Positions 34,118 through 46,195 of a stretch of DNA of 64,000 nt are shown piece by piece. The translations under genes were made by a program, and so were the position numbers. The notes under the pieces are model-generated. The model did no database searches. It was not told the origin of the DNA and saw only the letters and a program-made list of their open reading frames with translations. Position 1 is the stretch's first letter. Each line of letters opens with the position of its first letter. The stretch spans positions 17,297,713-17,361,712 of the forward strand of contig BSYO01000015.1 of assembly GCA_033239525.1 (NCBI GenBank), read 5' to 3'. Source of the stretch: Nepenthes gracilis. Taxonomy: Eukaryota; Streptophyta; Magnoliopsida; Caryophyllales; Nepenthaceae.

Positions 34118-37100
34118 TCACTCGAGGGTTTTCTCAATGTCAATCACAAAACGATATTTCACGTCCTTGTTAATTAGCCTCTCGAGGGCTTCATTCACAT
34201 AGGCCATTGGAATAACTTCAACGTCTGGATACACTCGATGGGCGGCGCAGAACTCCAGCATTTCCTTTATGTCCGTCGTGCCACCGGTCACATTGCCGGA
34301 GATTGATCTCATGCCTGCAATCGCGAAGAAATAAAAATTTATGATTAAGAAAAGAGGCATGTCAACTAAGAAGTTTGTGTCCAGCCGGCTACTGAACAAA
34401 GTCTTCCTCAGTAATCGAGGAGGGATATTAAGTGTGACCCAATTTTATTATACAATTAGTTCATCTGAATGTTTAATTCTGACAATTTTTTAGTGTGATT
34501 TTGATATGAATGTTAATTTTAATTGCTTTGGTAGAATTTTAGAAGCTTTATTTGTAGCTGTGTGTACCTGAAATATATGCTACTAGTCCATAATATTAAC
34601 AAAAACACATAAGAAGAGGCACTAATTTGGATCTAAAAGTTTTAAATGAAAAAAATTAATGAAGAAAATTTAAAAATGATAGAAAAATATAAGAAAAATT
34701 ACTTTTTTAAAATATTAATATTCTAATATATGCTTTTTATCATATTTTTTTCTTATAATTTTTAATATAATCTAAATGTAAAAATTATATGTCTTTAATT
34801 TTTTTTATTTTTCTTTGACTTTTTCTAGGTCTGATCAAACTCTAAATGCCTTTGAATTGTTCCCTTTCAATATAATGTTAATTCATTCATGTATTTTTAT
34901 ATAAATTTATTATTATTAACTAACAAATAAATAATTAGCTGGGACTTAATTATACGGATAGGCTTACCTATGAAAAGGCTCATGGGGCTCAATTTGACTT
35001 CACTTGGAGCACCAACAAGAACATACACACCAGCAGTCTTCAAAAGAGAAAGGTACGGATCAAATGGGTGATCTCCAGATGCTGTATCAATTATGAAGTC
35101 CAATGATCTTGCAATGTCCTGCATAAAAATTCAAATAATCATTAATATTATATATTAAGATATCAACTGATATACATTAATATTACAATATATTAATATA
35201 TAGATTGAGATAGATATTGATAAAACTTATTGTAAATATATGAGTATGTAACAAATGATGTTTAAATTTAAGTGTATACCGTAATTTCAACATGGTCATG
35301 AGAAATTATTTTTATATCCATATTATATAATGCCAACAGCATGATCGATATAGATGTTATTATTTTAAATCATGATTAATGCATATAAGTAAGAGGATGA
35401 AATTATTTAAAAACTATAACAGTTTACCTTCATTTGTTGCTCGTCGGATGAGATGACAAAGTTATCTGCTCTAAGAGAATTTAGGGCTTCATCTTTCTTC
35501 GATATACTTGTACTTAAAACAGTCACCTTAAGTCCAAAAGCCTTACCAAACTTCACCGCCATGTGACCAAGGCCTCCTAGCCCAATCACACCAAGTGACT
35601 TTCCCGGTTGGTTCATTTTATGACGTTTCATGGGTGCGTACACAGTTATTCCAGCGCAAAAGAGAGGCGCTGCTTTTTCCAATGGATAGTTATCCGGTAT
35701 TTTATAGCAGTACCTGTGAAGAATCAATTACTTGCATAACATGTTAAACTATTTATTATGAAATAGAATATTAGCTAATATATATTGACATTAAATCTTT
35801 TCTATATCGATGTTTTACGATATTACGTCGTAGCGATGTTATATCATCATATATAAATTAATATATCCAATATATTTTAATATATCTGCTAATTTTTACT
35901 CCTAGGTTTCTGTTCAAAGTAAAATGTGTATGATATATGCTATTTGATATTGATATTTTTATCTATGCTTATAAAATTTGGAGGAAAAAGCTTAGTATAT
36001 GATCATATGTATACCCACCTTTGATGAACAACAATGAAACTAGAATAGCCTCCTTGGGTGACCGTTCCATCGACGTCGATGCTATCATATGTACGAACTA
36101 CATTTTTTAAGCATTGAACCTCGAGCCCTTCATTGCAAGACTCACAATCTTGGCATGAATTAACATATGTTCCGACACCAACATGATCATCGATTTTGAA
36201 GTTGCCTACGTTTGGGCCGATATCTTTCACAATCCCAACAATCTCGTGCCTAGTTATATACATACATGTATAGATGAACAAAACGAAATAAAATCAAAGT
36301 GAGACAATAATCTAAGATTATTTCATGTAGTAGCTTAGACTTTTAAAACAGTTACTAATTCAAACTAGAAAATATGACTTTTTTAAGAACGAATAAGCAT
36401 TTAGTTCTCATAAACTAATATCAACCGGGTTAAATATTCAGTATATATTTTATGAAATATATAAATTAACACTTATCCCCAACTTGCAATAAGAAACATT
36501 TTGAATTCATCTGTATAAATGAGACTTTTTGAGCAAGGTAGTAATAAGCTTAATACATGAATTTAGATCTCTTACAAACTTTGAATTTTTTTCTCATTTT
36601 TTGACCTAGTAGTAGTGTGTGTACTATTTTTCTAACTTGTTTAGTAATCCCAAGATTTCAAAATATTTGACTTTGTCCTGCAAGTTCTTTTCCACCAAAA
36701 ACCTTACTTCAATCTTCGCATAACTCAGCTAATTAACCAAACTCAATTTTTCAGTTACAGCTATAAATTAAAAATTGGATTTATCGTAATATTCTTCAAG
36801 GTGTGACAGGTACAAAGTTGATTTGATCTAACCGGCCCAAATTGGCTTAGAATGAAGTCCATCTGAGATCGGATAAACCATAGATCAAGGCTATCGACCC
36901 ATTTATCTTTTTTCCCTATATAAAAAGTTATAGACAAATGTGCACAACAACAAGGGATGGGTCCACTAGATGCGTGTGTCCCAATCTCGATTTTTTTATA
37001 TTTATTCTTTTTATGAGCAGTGTAACTTTTAATAAGAATCACATAAAGATAGACCAATATAATATAATTCTGTGCTAAAAAAACATTCGTAATCTAACTC

Positions 37101-37819
37101 GACAGATAAAATATACAGTGCTCTCCGCTCATATAGCCAATCTTGAGATTCATATCATGAAGCAACGTACCCTGGCACCATAGGATACTTGGCATGTCCA
37201 TGTCTGTTCCTGGGCCAAACTACATCAGCATAACATACTCCACAGTGAGTTATTTTGATCCAAACGTCATCGTTTCCAACAGCCCTGGTTATCAAAAGTT
37301 CTCAAGAATGAGCTCTTACAAATATGATTAAACTGATTCCTAGATGTATTCTCGTCCTCGTCTAGTTGGATCAAATTTTGGGTATATAATTTTATTTGTT
37401 AATGTCAATTATATATCATGTAAATACATATATAAAATGGTAAAAAATTATCGAAAAAATAAGAGAGGAGCCGTACTAAGGCAGAGGCTGCAAGCTTTAA
37501 CCCCATCGGTGCCCACAAATCTAATAAACATATCAACAGTTCTTTTTTATGATAATGCCTGTTGTTCTTGATTCTTAAAAGAAAGAAGAGATTCCAAGAT
37601 TATAATAAAAGATTTCAAGAATTTGCTTTAATGAATATGAAATTTATCAGGTTTTGATTAAATTTCAAAAGTAAAATCTTATTCGTTAAATGATGTATGT
37701 CATATAAATATAGACATATAAACATACCGGCGGCTGAATTCATAGGGAGAAAGGAACCCAGAGGGGTCTCTTGCCGCCCATCCACGGCAGATCTGCTTGG
37801 TGGCTGGTTCAGATTCCAT
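34118..37819 (-). CDS. CAD-A: cinnamyl-alcohol-dehydrogenase-type enzyme, six exons, 356 aa
   Basis: Exons on minus: 37819-37728, 37284-37171, 36249-36019, 35713-35428, 35118-34968 and 34314-34118. All introns are GT-AG; the joined frame (1071 nt) has no stop and normal family length. CADs reduce hydroxycinnamaldehydes to monolignols with NADPH, usually in the cytosol. Zinc ligands: catalytic C45, H70/E71 and C165; structural C101, C104, C107 and C115. GLGGLG (190-195) and S213/T214/S215 fit NADP(H) binding. Family motif KYRFVIDI is near the end. Odd points: CGVCY (Y49) where most members have CGVCH, and R227 where LGAD is usual. Substrate cannot be told; related members act on other alcohols or aldehydes. 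The start is MESEP, where similarity begins; the frame is open upstream. Confidence 0.9.
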
Positions 37820-38117
37820 CTGTCGGCCATGAACAAGAACAAAGAAGAAGAAACCAGCAAGAACAAAAGATGTTAAATACATACATAAATTCAGTAATAT
37901 TGCATATACATACCTAAAAAAAGCGATTATTTTCATTATTAAAATGTAAATATGTAATTTAATGTATTTATATATATATTTTTACCCAAAAATAAAATAA
38001 AATAATTAATAGAGGGAACCTGGGCCAAGAATTACTTCCTTGCTGCTGCAACCTCGACCAGAAATTTGTTATCCTTTGATTTAATGAAAATTGGAATGAT
38101 CTTGGGCTGTATTTATA
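37820..38117 (-). promoter_or_regulatory. CAD-A TATA box and 5' leader
   Basis: TATAAATA on minus at 38117-38110, about 290 bp before the ATG. Just upstream are TGACGTA and CCAAT. The leader probably has a 5'-UTR intron: possible donor CCAG/GTTCCC near 38024 and a T-rich tract with GCCGACAG directly before the ATG. CAD-B has the same layout. Confidence 0.65.
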
Positions 38118-38664
38118 TCCTATAATATTTACGTCATTGGTTGCGTCACTTTGTTGTCATTGACTTCGTAATCTTCAATATTATAATTAAGTCATAATAA
38201 TTAGTCATAATTTAATTTTATTAGAGACAAATTCATAATTTAGATTTATTAAGCATATGATTATTTGTTATCAGAATAATGTGTTTTGGTTAGTTTTTGT
38301 AATTTAAAAGGTTACGAGGGGAAAATAAAACATAAAAAAAAATTAATATCAGTATTGGGTGACTATTATATAATTTGTTATCATTTTTCTAAAACTATTA
38401 TAAATTAAATGTAACAGTGAAATTAGTTTAAATCAATAAAAATATTAATATTTATGCAGATATTTTAATACAAGGCATTGGTGCTACTCTTCAAAGTAAT
38501 TAATGAACTTTTTTTTTTTCTGCTTTTGATCTTTTCAACACAAACCCCAACTCGTATAGCTGCATAAATTCTACTAAACAATATAAATATATATTGGAAA
38601 CTTTTAATAAATATATACAATATTTTTAAATAATATAATATTTATCTATCTATTCTGATCTTAT
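38118..38664 (-). promoter_or_regulatory. CAD-A upstream region with the empty LTR site
   Basis: Reads on minus from about 38664 to the TATA box. It holds a single TGCTT at 38255-38251 where the array copies carry an LTR flanked by TGCTT. The part 38392-38118 is the segment amplified in arrays A and B; 38680-38330 also matches 6480-6830. Confidence 0.75.
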
Positions 38665-39513
38665 CGGTTCTATTGCGTCCTCGGATCCTGATCGCTATAC
38701 GGACGAAAATCCAAATGTGTCCTCGAATCCTAATATGCCCTCGGACCTAAATGTGTCCACCGTATAAACGAATCTGAACTCATGCAATATAAAGAATATG
38801 GGTAGTCTTATTAGATTAGAGGAAGTGATTATGAAAATTTAGGTGTGAAGTTTAGAGAGAGAAAAAACAATGGCACACAGTATTTTATGTGAAAAATCAT
38901 ATCTTGAATGAGAGAAAAAAATCACAAGACTCTTAGACCAGGAATGATTTCACTATGGTTGTTTTGGTTACAGGAAAATCAAGTTACAGAAGAAAGTGAG
39001 AATGAACAGAGCTTGAGAACTCTTGAGCAGCAGATCGGCGTCTTGCTTTTTATCTCTCTTTTTGCATCATGATTATCTTTTGGAGTTTGCTCTATATATA
39101 TATATACTTGTCGGCTTTTACTTACCCAGTAGGGGGCTTGCGTATGTAGAAAAACCTGCCACTAACTCTACAAAATTCATTGTGCCATCCTACAAAGCCT
39201 ACCAACTTTGAAAGTCAGCTGCTCCTTTTAGGACGCACGTACTCTACAAAAGTTACTATCTTCCCTGAGATGTCACCTTCAAACCTTCTAACAATCTGAT
39301 AGACTTAATCACCAACTTTGGCACGTCGATTTTACAGACTTAGTAGAGTTCTTGGACCGTTACCAGAGTCCTCGGGCCTTAATGGTCATCATGGCCACTG
39401 CTCTTCTTGGGCTAAATTAGCCTTCTAGGCCTCCTAGGCTTCTATGATATAAGGGCCCAACTCATGGAATGGGTCCTTCAAATGGGCCTTAGATATCAAT
39501 ACCCATTACTAGC
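38665..39513 (-). repeat. Tat3 3' LTR (approximate left end)
   Basis: On minus it starts TAATGGGTATTGATATC right after GGGGGCTAG (polypurine tract) and runs to about 38665, where CAD-A flank similarity ends. The sequence differs from Tat1 and Tat2 LTRs, so Tat3 is a separate family. Repeated cctcgga..cctaatatg words lie at 38684-38770. No matching 5' LTR was found. Confidence 0.6.
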
Positions 39514-39516
39514 CCC

Positions 39517-39554
39517 CATGCCAAGAGGTTTGAGAATTTCAACCTTTTGGCATG
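39517..39554 (-). other. Tat3 hairpin abutting the polypurine tract
   Basis: Plus arms CATGCCAAGAGGTT (39517-39530) and AACCTTTTGGCATG (39541-39554) pair at 13 of 14 positions around a 10-nt loop. The C run at 39513-39517 is the polypurine tract on minus. Confidence 0.88.
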
Positions 39555-39688
39555 TCCATTGGCCACAGAAGTATTTCGAGCTCCACGTGAGGGTATTCTC
39601 CACTGGAAATCCGTTCACGCCTTTGCTCTATGTCCACTGCTCAGCAGTAACCTGACGCTGGCATACGTTCCTTTTTCTTGCAAATGTA

Positions 39689-39850
39689 CGAGGACATTGT
39701 TGAGACCAATGGTCCGATCGTAATGTCCCCAGGACATTATGATACTAATAAATGAACCAAAATGTCCGAGGATACTTTGAGGTCAATAATCTGACCAAAA
39801 TATTCGAGGGCATTACTGAGACTAACAACTTAATCAAAATGCATCCGAGG
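39689..39850. repeat. Imperfect 38-41 bp repeats upstream of Tat3 antisense ORF
   Basis: CGAGGACATT-like words recur at 39689, 39729, 39767, 39805 and 39846 with diverged spacers. The position matches the W-box array of Tat1. One unit holds GGTCAA and TGACC. Confidence 0.7.
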
Positions 39851-40161
39851 ACATCCTTTGAGTTCGAGACGCTGGCTTGTGCCGCCAGCTGAGTCATTAA
39901 ATACGCATTAAATGCGATTGACGTTGCCTCGAAAATATAATGGCCATCATTATTACCTGCAATTTACGGGAGGCTGACGTGTGGCCAGGGTATTATGAGG
40001 CGCACCTTTTGAACTTTTCAGTTGTTTCAAAAGTCTTTCCACGCCTTCATTTTTCCGTCTGCAACCCTAAGTCCTCTTTTCCTTTCCGAACTCTGCGGTT
40101 TTCTCTTTCAACTTTCGCCTCCCATTTTCTCCCTTATTCTTCTTTCTCAGAACCTTTCTCC

Positions 40162-42122
40162 ATGGCACCCGATGTGAAAGATATTGCCTCCACCATTTCA
40201 CATGCAAACATTGAGAGTGTACGCTCTAGGTATAGGATTCCTAGCTCTCATACCTTCCTGGTGCTTGGTGCCAACGACAAGGCCTGTTTGCCTCCTGATG
40301 GGTTTATCACTATTTACAAGACCTATTTGAAGGGAGGTCTCTGTTACCCTATGGCCTTGGAGCTTTACCGAATTATGATGGCCTTGGGAGTACCAGTTGT
40401 GCGGCTACAGCCAAATGCCATAAGGTACCTTGTTTCCCTTTGCGTCTTTGCCTGTTGCCATGGTAAAATTCTCGACGTCCTGGCAGTGAAGGCTATTCTA
40501 AGGTTTGCTCACGACTAGGATTGGATTATCATCGCTCCTTGCCCTGAGTTCGCCGTTATCAGTGGGGACAACCCCGATTCCATCAAACGGTAAAAAAAAA
40601 AAAAAAATTCTTTTTTCTTGCTGTTTTTCCTCATTGGGGGTTATCGAATTACTGGGGGAACGTAGTGTCAAGCTTTTGCTCTGACACTACTCCAGAAGAG
40701 AGAGAAACGGTAAAGGATATCACCGATTTAGTCTTGGCTAACCTTAGCTCTTTTAATGAAAATAAGAAAAATCGTTGGCTAAGGAGCGAGACCTTTGAAA
40801 TCGCTAAGTGGGAACCTGAAGGCTTGAAAATTCCCACCATAATGGCCAAGAAAAAGAAGTTGAAGAGAGAAGAGAGGCCATTAATAATTAGTGAGCCATT
40901 CGACCGAGAAGTAAAGAGCCGTCGGATAGAGGCTAGGGCAGAGGCTTCTTCTTCTGATGACGAAGCTGTCATCAGACAACTGATGAGAAGGAAAAGGCCC
41001 GCAGAGATTGCCCCAACACAAGACACTGAGACGGTCAGAACCTCATGGGTTGGTGAGCCTATGGTCCACTCTTTTTTGACCGAGGACGTTGATGTCGAGC
41101 CACTGGCTGTTCCTTTATCTCTTGAGGAAATGATGCCTGATGCTCCTACCGTCCATCTTGTAGAAGCCTCAGACATGATTACTGAAAATCCATCCGAGGA
41201 CATAGCTAAGGCACCGGCCGGCCGCGAGGAGATAGATGAAGAAACAAGGGCGACTAAAGTGCCCAATTTTGAGCTCCCCTGCCTTGCAGTCCGAGTGTAC
41301 GTGGAGAGGGACATTGTGTCCGACGCCATTCGAAGAGCCACGATCGAGGATGCTTTGGGACCTCAAGCGGCTTCATTTGTTGATCAAGCAGAGACTGGGG
41401 CCGCGGCCTATTTTGATATGCCTAAGCCCCCAGTATCAGTTGTTGATATAACTGTTCGTGAGTTCGAGGTCATGGCCGTTGCTTAAGAGGTCGAGGAAGT
41501 CGTTGAGGAAGCCGCAGCCATGGCTAACGTGGCTCAACCATTGAAACAATTGGAGCCTGAAGTCCAAGGAGTAGAAGAATTACCAAGGAGGTCTCCCTTT
41601 TTTAAGGTGCGTCCCTTAGTATTCTTTGATTCTTCACTTTAACCAGGACTTCACTAACGACTTTTTTTTTTTTTTTTGCAGCTACATGAGTGGGTTAGCC
41701 GATTTACTTTAATTATCGATGAAGTCGCCCACTTCTGCATAGACTTGGACTCCTTCAAGGTTTTGGAAGAGTGCGCCAACCGTCTAGAGCGTGAGATTGT
41801 GGAGGCAAAGGATAAGATTTCTTCACTTGAGGAGTCTTTGAGGACCCAGCAACAGCACGTCTCTCCTCGGGGTCGATATCTTTGTCTGGAGGCCGAGCAC
41901 AAAACATCAATAAAGGCCGAGGACATTGGACCCGTGCTGGAGCGTAAGTATTGGGATGGCATCGTACTGTGCCGTCGCATAATGAGGATGCTGATTCCAA
42001 AGTTTCCTCTTTCTATATTCCATCCGAGGAATACTAGCGCTGAATGCAAATCAAGATCTAATTGGCTGCCGGACGAGAATGAGATTCCAAATCCTTCTGT
42101 GCCAGAATCTTCCAGATCTTAA
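40162..42122 (+). pseudogene. Tat3 antisense ORF (gypsy-type transposon protein plus coiled coil)
   Basis: Opposite to Tat3 pol. The ATG at 40162 opens MAPDVKDIASTISHANIE. The conserved block has PPDGFITIYKTYLKGGLCYP and VVRLQPNAIRYLVSL, as in Tat1. A charged middle (KKKKLKREERP, RRIEARAEASSSDD) and an acidic part follow. A 75-bp GT-AG intron (41607-41681) precedes LHEWVSRFTLIIDEVAH and a coiled coil with LEREIVEAKDKISSLEESL, ending at 42122. Breaks: TAG at 40516, a frameshift at the A-run 40592-40606, and TAA at 41484. Otherwise this is the best preserved of the three. Function unknown. Confidence 0.72.
41607..41681 (+). other. Intron in Tat3 antisense ORF
   Basis: Donor AAG/GTGCGTCCC and a long T tract before TTTTGCAG/CTACATGAG. 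It sits just before the coiled-coil exon, as in Tat1 (11562-11640). Confidence 0.78.
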
Positions 42123-42359
42123 TGTATTATTTTATATATTGTTGTACACAATATATATATGATTAAAATTTATTTTTATGATACAATCTCTTTGCTTACT
42201 CGGACTGCTTGTGTGCTAGACCTTTTCTTGGACATGTCATAAAGAAACTTTTTTTTTTATGGGCTAAGTGTCTGAACCTTTTGACCATCGCTGACTGAAT
42301 ATGTTACCTCTATGGTCTTTTCATTCTTACTGATTTAAGCCTCTTAAGTTTTTAAGTTC

Positions 42360-42615
42360 AACCTTCTGTGAGCTGCTTGGTGTTGTTGTCAAGTTTTTGA
42401 GTCTGGCTTCAAAAGAGTCACTCGAACTTTATCGAGTTTTTTGAGTTCGACTTCTTATGCGCCACTCGGACTTCACTGAATTTTTTGAATCCGACTTCTT
42501 ATGAGTCGTTTGGACTTTACCGAGTTTTTTGAATCCGACTTCCTATGAGCCGCTCGGACTTTATCGAGTTTTAAGTACGACTTCGAATGAGCCTTTCGGA
42601 CTTTGCTGAGTTTTG
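42360..42615. repeat. About five 44-bp tandem repeats between Tat3 antisense ORF and pol
   Basis: CCGACTTCTTATGAGC-like words recur at about 42404, 42448, 42492, 42536 and 42578, nearly all 44 bp apart, with CGGACTTTACCGAG between. Same slot as the 36-bp array of Tat1. Confidence 0.85.
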
Positions 42616-42789
42616 AACAAATGGAAAGGATTATTTCATTTGACTTAGAGACAGACTAGGTTTTGTAAATTTATGAAATGATATGTAAACATTCAATTGA
42701 ATGCAAAATGACAAATAAGCAAAAGGAATTCTATTACTTTAACAAAACGTGGTATAGGCACATCAAATGATACAATAGTCTTTACCTAG

Positions 42790-43760
42790 CCGCCTATATA
42801 TTTACTGATAATATTTTTTGAGGTGAGAGACATTCTATGTCTGAGGGACAAGTCTATCTTCTTGGGTGCGTAACTTGTAGGCTTCGTTTTGAAAGATGGT
42901 TAAGACTAAGAACGGCCCCTCTTATTTTGAAAAAAAACTTATTCTGATTGATATTTTTACCTGTGGTCTCAATACTCCTCAGTATACGGTCCCCTACTTC
43001 AAACTGTCATTTATTCACCTTCTTATTATAATATCTTGCAACTCTTTGTTGGTATATTATTGTCCATATCCTTACTAGGTCTTGTGTTTCCTTGAGCACA
43101 TCAAGATTTTTTTAAAGTTTCTGAGCATTGTCACTCGGATTGAAGCACTCGACCTGAAGACTAGGTAGTCCGACTTCTACAGAAATAACTGCTCTGACCC
43201 CATAGTACAAGCTAAAGGGTGTTTCTCATATTGGCTCCCTTGTTGTCGTTCTGTACGACCATAGAACTGTTGGCAGTTCATACACTCATGAGCTCCTATA
43301 ATGTTCTAGCTTGGTCCTCAGTCTATATAATATTGTGCGGTTCGTGACTTTTACTTGTTTATTGATTTGCATATATGCGACTGATGTATGAACCAACCTT
43401 ATTTTTCAGTAAATTAGGTCCCATTATTAATCACGATACATTCCAAAATCCCAAACCTACACACAATATTCTACCAGACAAATTCCGTTGCATTCTATTC
43501 AGTTATTCATGCTAATGGCATAGCCTTAACCCATTTCTTGAAGTAGTCAATCTCAACGATCAGGAATTTTCTTTGTCTAGCCGTTGTTGGTAGATGTCTG
43601 AGTATATCAAGCCCCAATTGTACAAAGGGCAAAGGCGATTGCAAAGCTTGAAGCTTTGCGTGATGTTGGTGGGTGAGGTTCCCGTGGACTTGACAATTTT
43701 TGTATCTCTGTACAAAGCCCATAACATCATACTTCATGGTTGGCCAATCGAGAGTATGAG
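42790..43760 (-). pseudogene. Tat3 integrase remnant
   Basis: On minus from the zinc-finger end (LDWPTMKYDVMGFV, YKNCQVHGNL) through the core: first Asp in GLDILRH is kept; the second reads VINNGT (Asp to Asn); the Glu site reads KQVKVTNRTI (Glu to Lys). The C-terminal tail near 42810 reads NVSHLKKYYQ. With two catalytic residues lost and many stops it is dead. The N-terminal side is cut at 43761 by the long LTR-like insertion. Confidence 0.75.
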
Positions 43761-45996
43761 TGTGACGCCCCGAGCCCGAGTCACCCGACCTGACCCGACC
43801 TGAAACCACCACGCGAAAATCCAAATTCATAAATAGCCTTATAAATGCATCACTAAATAATACATATTAATTTTAATTTTCATAATAAATGTTCTAAACA
43901 CAATAAATGCTTATAAAAATCATAATTCTGGGAACGCAATCCAGAAAATATAATTAAATAAAATCTCGATCAATCGAACTAACTCTAGAAATTCTTGTCA
44001 CGAGCTTCTAACCCCAAAGATTGTCTCTGTTCCGAAGTTCCTCAGTAACGGCTTAATTCCTTCTAACCTGTCACAACTTTTATTCTGGAGCCAATAAAAC
44101 ACAAGAGTGAGCCTAAGGCACAAGTAAAGAAACAATAAAATAACGGAATGCAATAAAGCATCTTGAATATTAATAATATAATAAGTACACCAGATAAATC
44201 ATCAATTATCCGATATTCAACAACCTGTCGTATTCACGACTCAAAGGCCACATAACAACAAATCATCAGAAATGCAAATTGGATTCCATCGAATCCGAGT
44301 ATCAACAATAGCTTAGGTTCCATCGAACACTTCACAAATGAGGTCCCAATTATACGAGATATCACGAAAGTTTCATTGGACTTTATACATCATTGTGAAC
44401 CCTCCATCCACACACTCGGCCCACGGCTAGGTAACCATCGAGATTCCGGTGCTCATAGGTTTGACAAGCGACCCTATGGTCTCATGATCCACATACACAA
44501 ATAACATTCTTGTTATCCCATCGAATAACATTCACATATTTTGTGATCATTTGATCTATATCCATTTGGGAACAGAATATTCATATCATCAACAAGTCAA
44601 ACTTAGTACCACCTCGGTACAATATCCACTGATATCTCACCAAGTGATTCACGGGATTATAAGTGTTCGTCCAAATGACCTCAACCTCTGGAATATGAAT
44701 TCAGTATCGAAAAAGTATAGACTACACTAAGGTCCCGTAACCTCTCATTCGACTCGATACCTTAGTGTTTTCATACGCTCTCCTCAACTTAGCCATAGAG
44801 AGCCAATAAATATACGCACGCCAATGAAGTTAACACAGAATAATTTACCAGAATTCATCAAAAAGATACAGGAATAATCACTAAACCAACTATTATTATT
44901 ATTTCCAAGCATACCAATGTACCTGCATAGATTTATTATAAACATACTCTACCATGTAATTATGAATACATATATAAATATACCAACCATATATATCTAT
45001 ATATCAGCCACATATATATACACACGCACTGCCATACGGCAGTACACTCACCCACGGTGCACAGTGCACACACTCACCCACACCTGCACACAGCAACACG
45101 AAAATATACATAAATATTTACATGTACTTTCACATATACGTATATAAATATATATATATTTATATATTTGTAAATATGCATATATATACATATCCTTCCA
45201 CATCTACGAATATACGTATACCGATCTCCCAAAACCTTCAATTACAGCGCCAACGACCAACAGCGCCACAAGCTCTGTTCTGGGCCAGATTCAGTTTTTC
45301 ATAACAATGTCTACAGACATCGCTAATTAAATAGAGAGAGGAGAACGGATCGGTAGCAAACGAGAGAGATGTTTTACTTGCAGAACATGGAATTGTTACT
45401 TGCCCGATCCGGACAATGACGGCTAGGGTTAACGGCGACGACGGCTACAGCTTCAACTCAACAGCAACGGTGACGGCAGCGGCTTCGACTGAACAGCAAT
45501 CGGCTAGGGTTTCGATTATGGCTCCGGCACCGATTGACGACGGCGACGGCAACGGCAACTAACGGTGAACGGCAGCAATTCCCGAAAATGTCTCGGCGCT
45601 GGCTTCGGTTCAACAGCAATGGCGACTTCAACCCACTGCTACCCACAGCCTCAGCACTTCCCACACTCCTCAATTTATACACCCACAATCATGGCCGCCC
45701 GATTTATGAACGGAAACGAAACCGCTTGACAGCCGATGGGGTGAAACGGCAGAAGAAATTAAGAGGGAGAGACAGATGCGAAACGGAAGGGAGAGAGAGA
45801 GAGAGAGACGAAGAAAGCGAGAGAGAACCTGAGAGTGAGAGACGAGAGAGAGAGAGAGAGACCGAGAGAGATGAGAGGGACGAAAATGGCAGAAGAGGGA
45901 AACGGCAATCAGGGAAAAGAAGGGTCGAGAAGAAGAGTGAGATAGCCTTTATTATCATTAACTATTATTAATTATATATTATTAATGTTATACGTT

Positions 45997-46028
<32 letters not shown>

Positions 46029-46195
46029 TGAACGTTATACGTTTTATTTATTTACTAATTATTATAATTATATTTAATATATTTTAATATTATTATTATC
46101 ATTTATAACATTGTTATTGTTATTATTACATTATCATTTAATATTTATTATTAAATTAATTTAATAATTCGAATCGAAATATCGGGGTATTACAA
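43761..46195 (+). mobile_element. Long LTR-like insertion, 2.4 kb, flanked by ATGAG
   Basis: Begins TGTGACGCCCCGAG and ends ATCGGGGTATTACA(A), with imperfect inverted ends. ATGAG stands on both sides (43756-43760, 46196-46200). It interrupts the Tat3 integrase remnant on its left. Inside are CA/TA-rich tracts (44980-45200) and GA runs (45790-45870). The open frame at 45534-45971 is low in complexity and not taken as a gene. Probably a solo LTR; no internal coding part is seen. Confidence 0.65.

Noticed and set aside
37344..37571. 75-codon plus frame opposite CAD-A
   Set aside because: Lies in CAD-A intron 1 on the other strand, with no support.
44917..45304. Tyr/Ile/His-rich open frames
   Set aside because: TA/CA microsatellite-like sequence inside the LTR-like insertion.
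45534..45971. 145-codon Arg/Glu-rich open frame
   Set aside because: Produced by GA-rich tracts inside an LTR-like element; low complexity.
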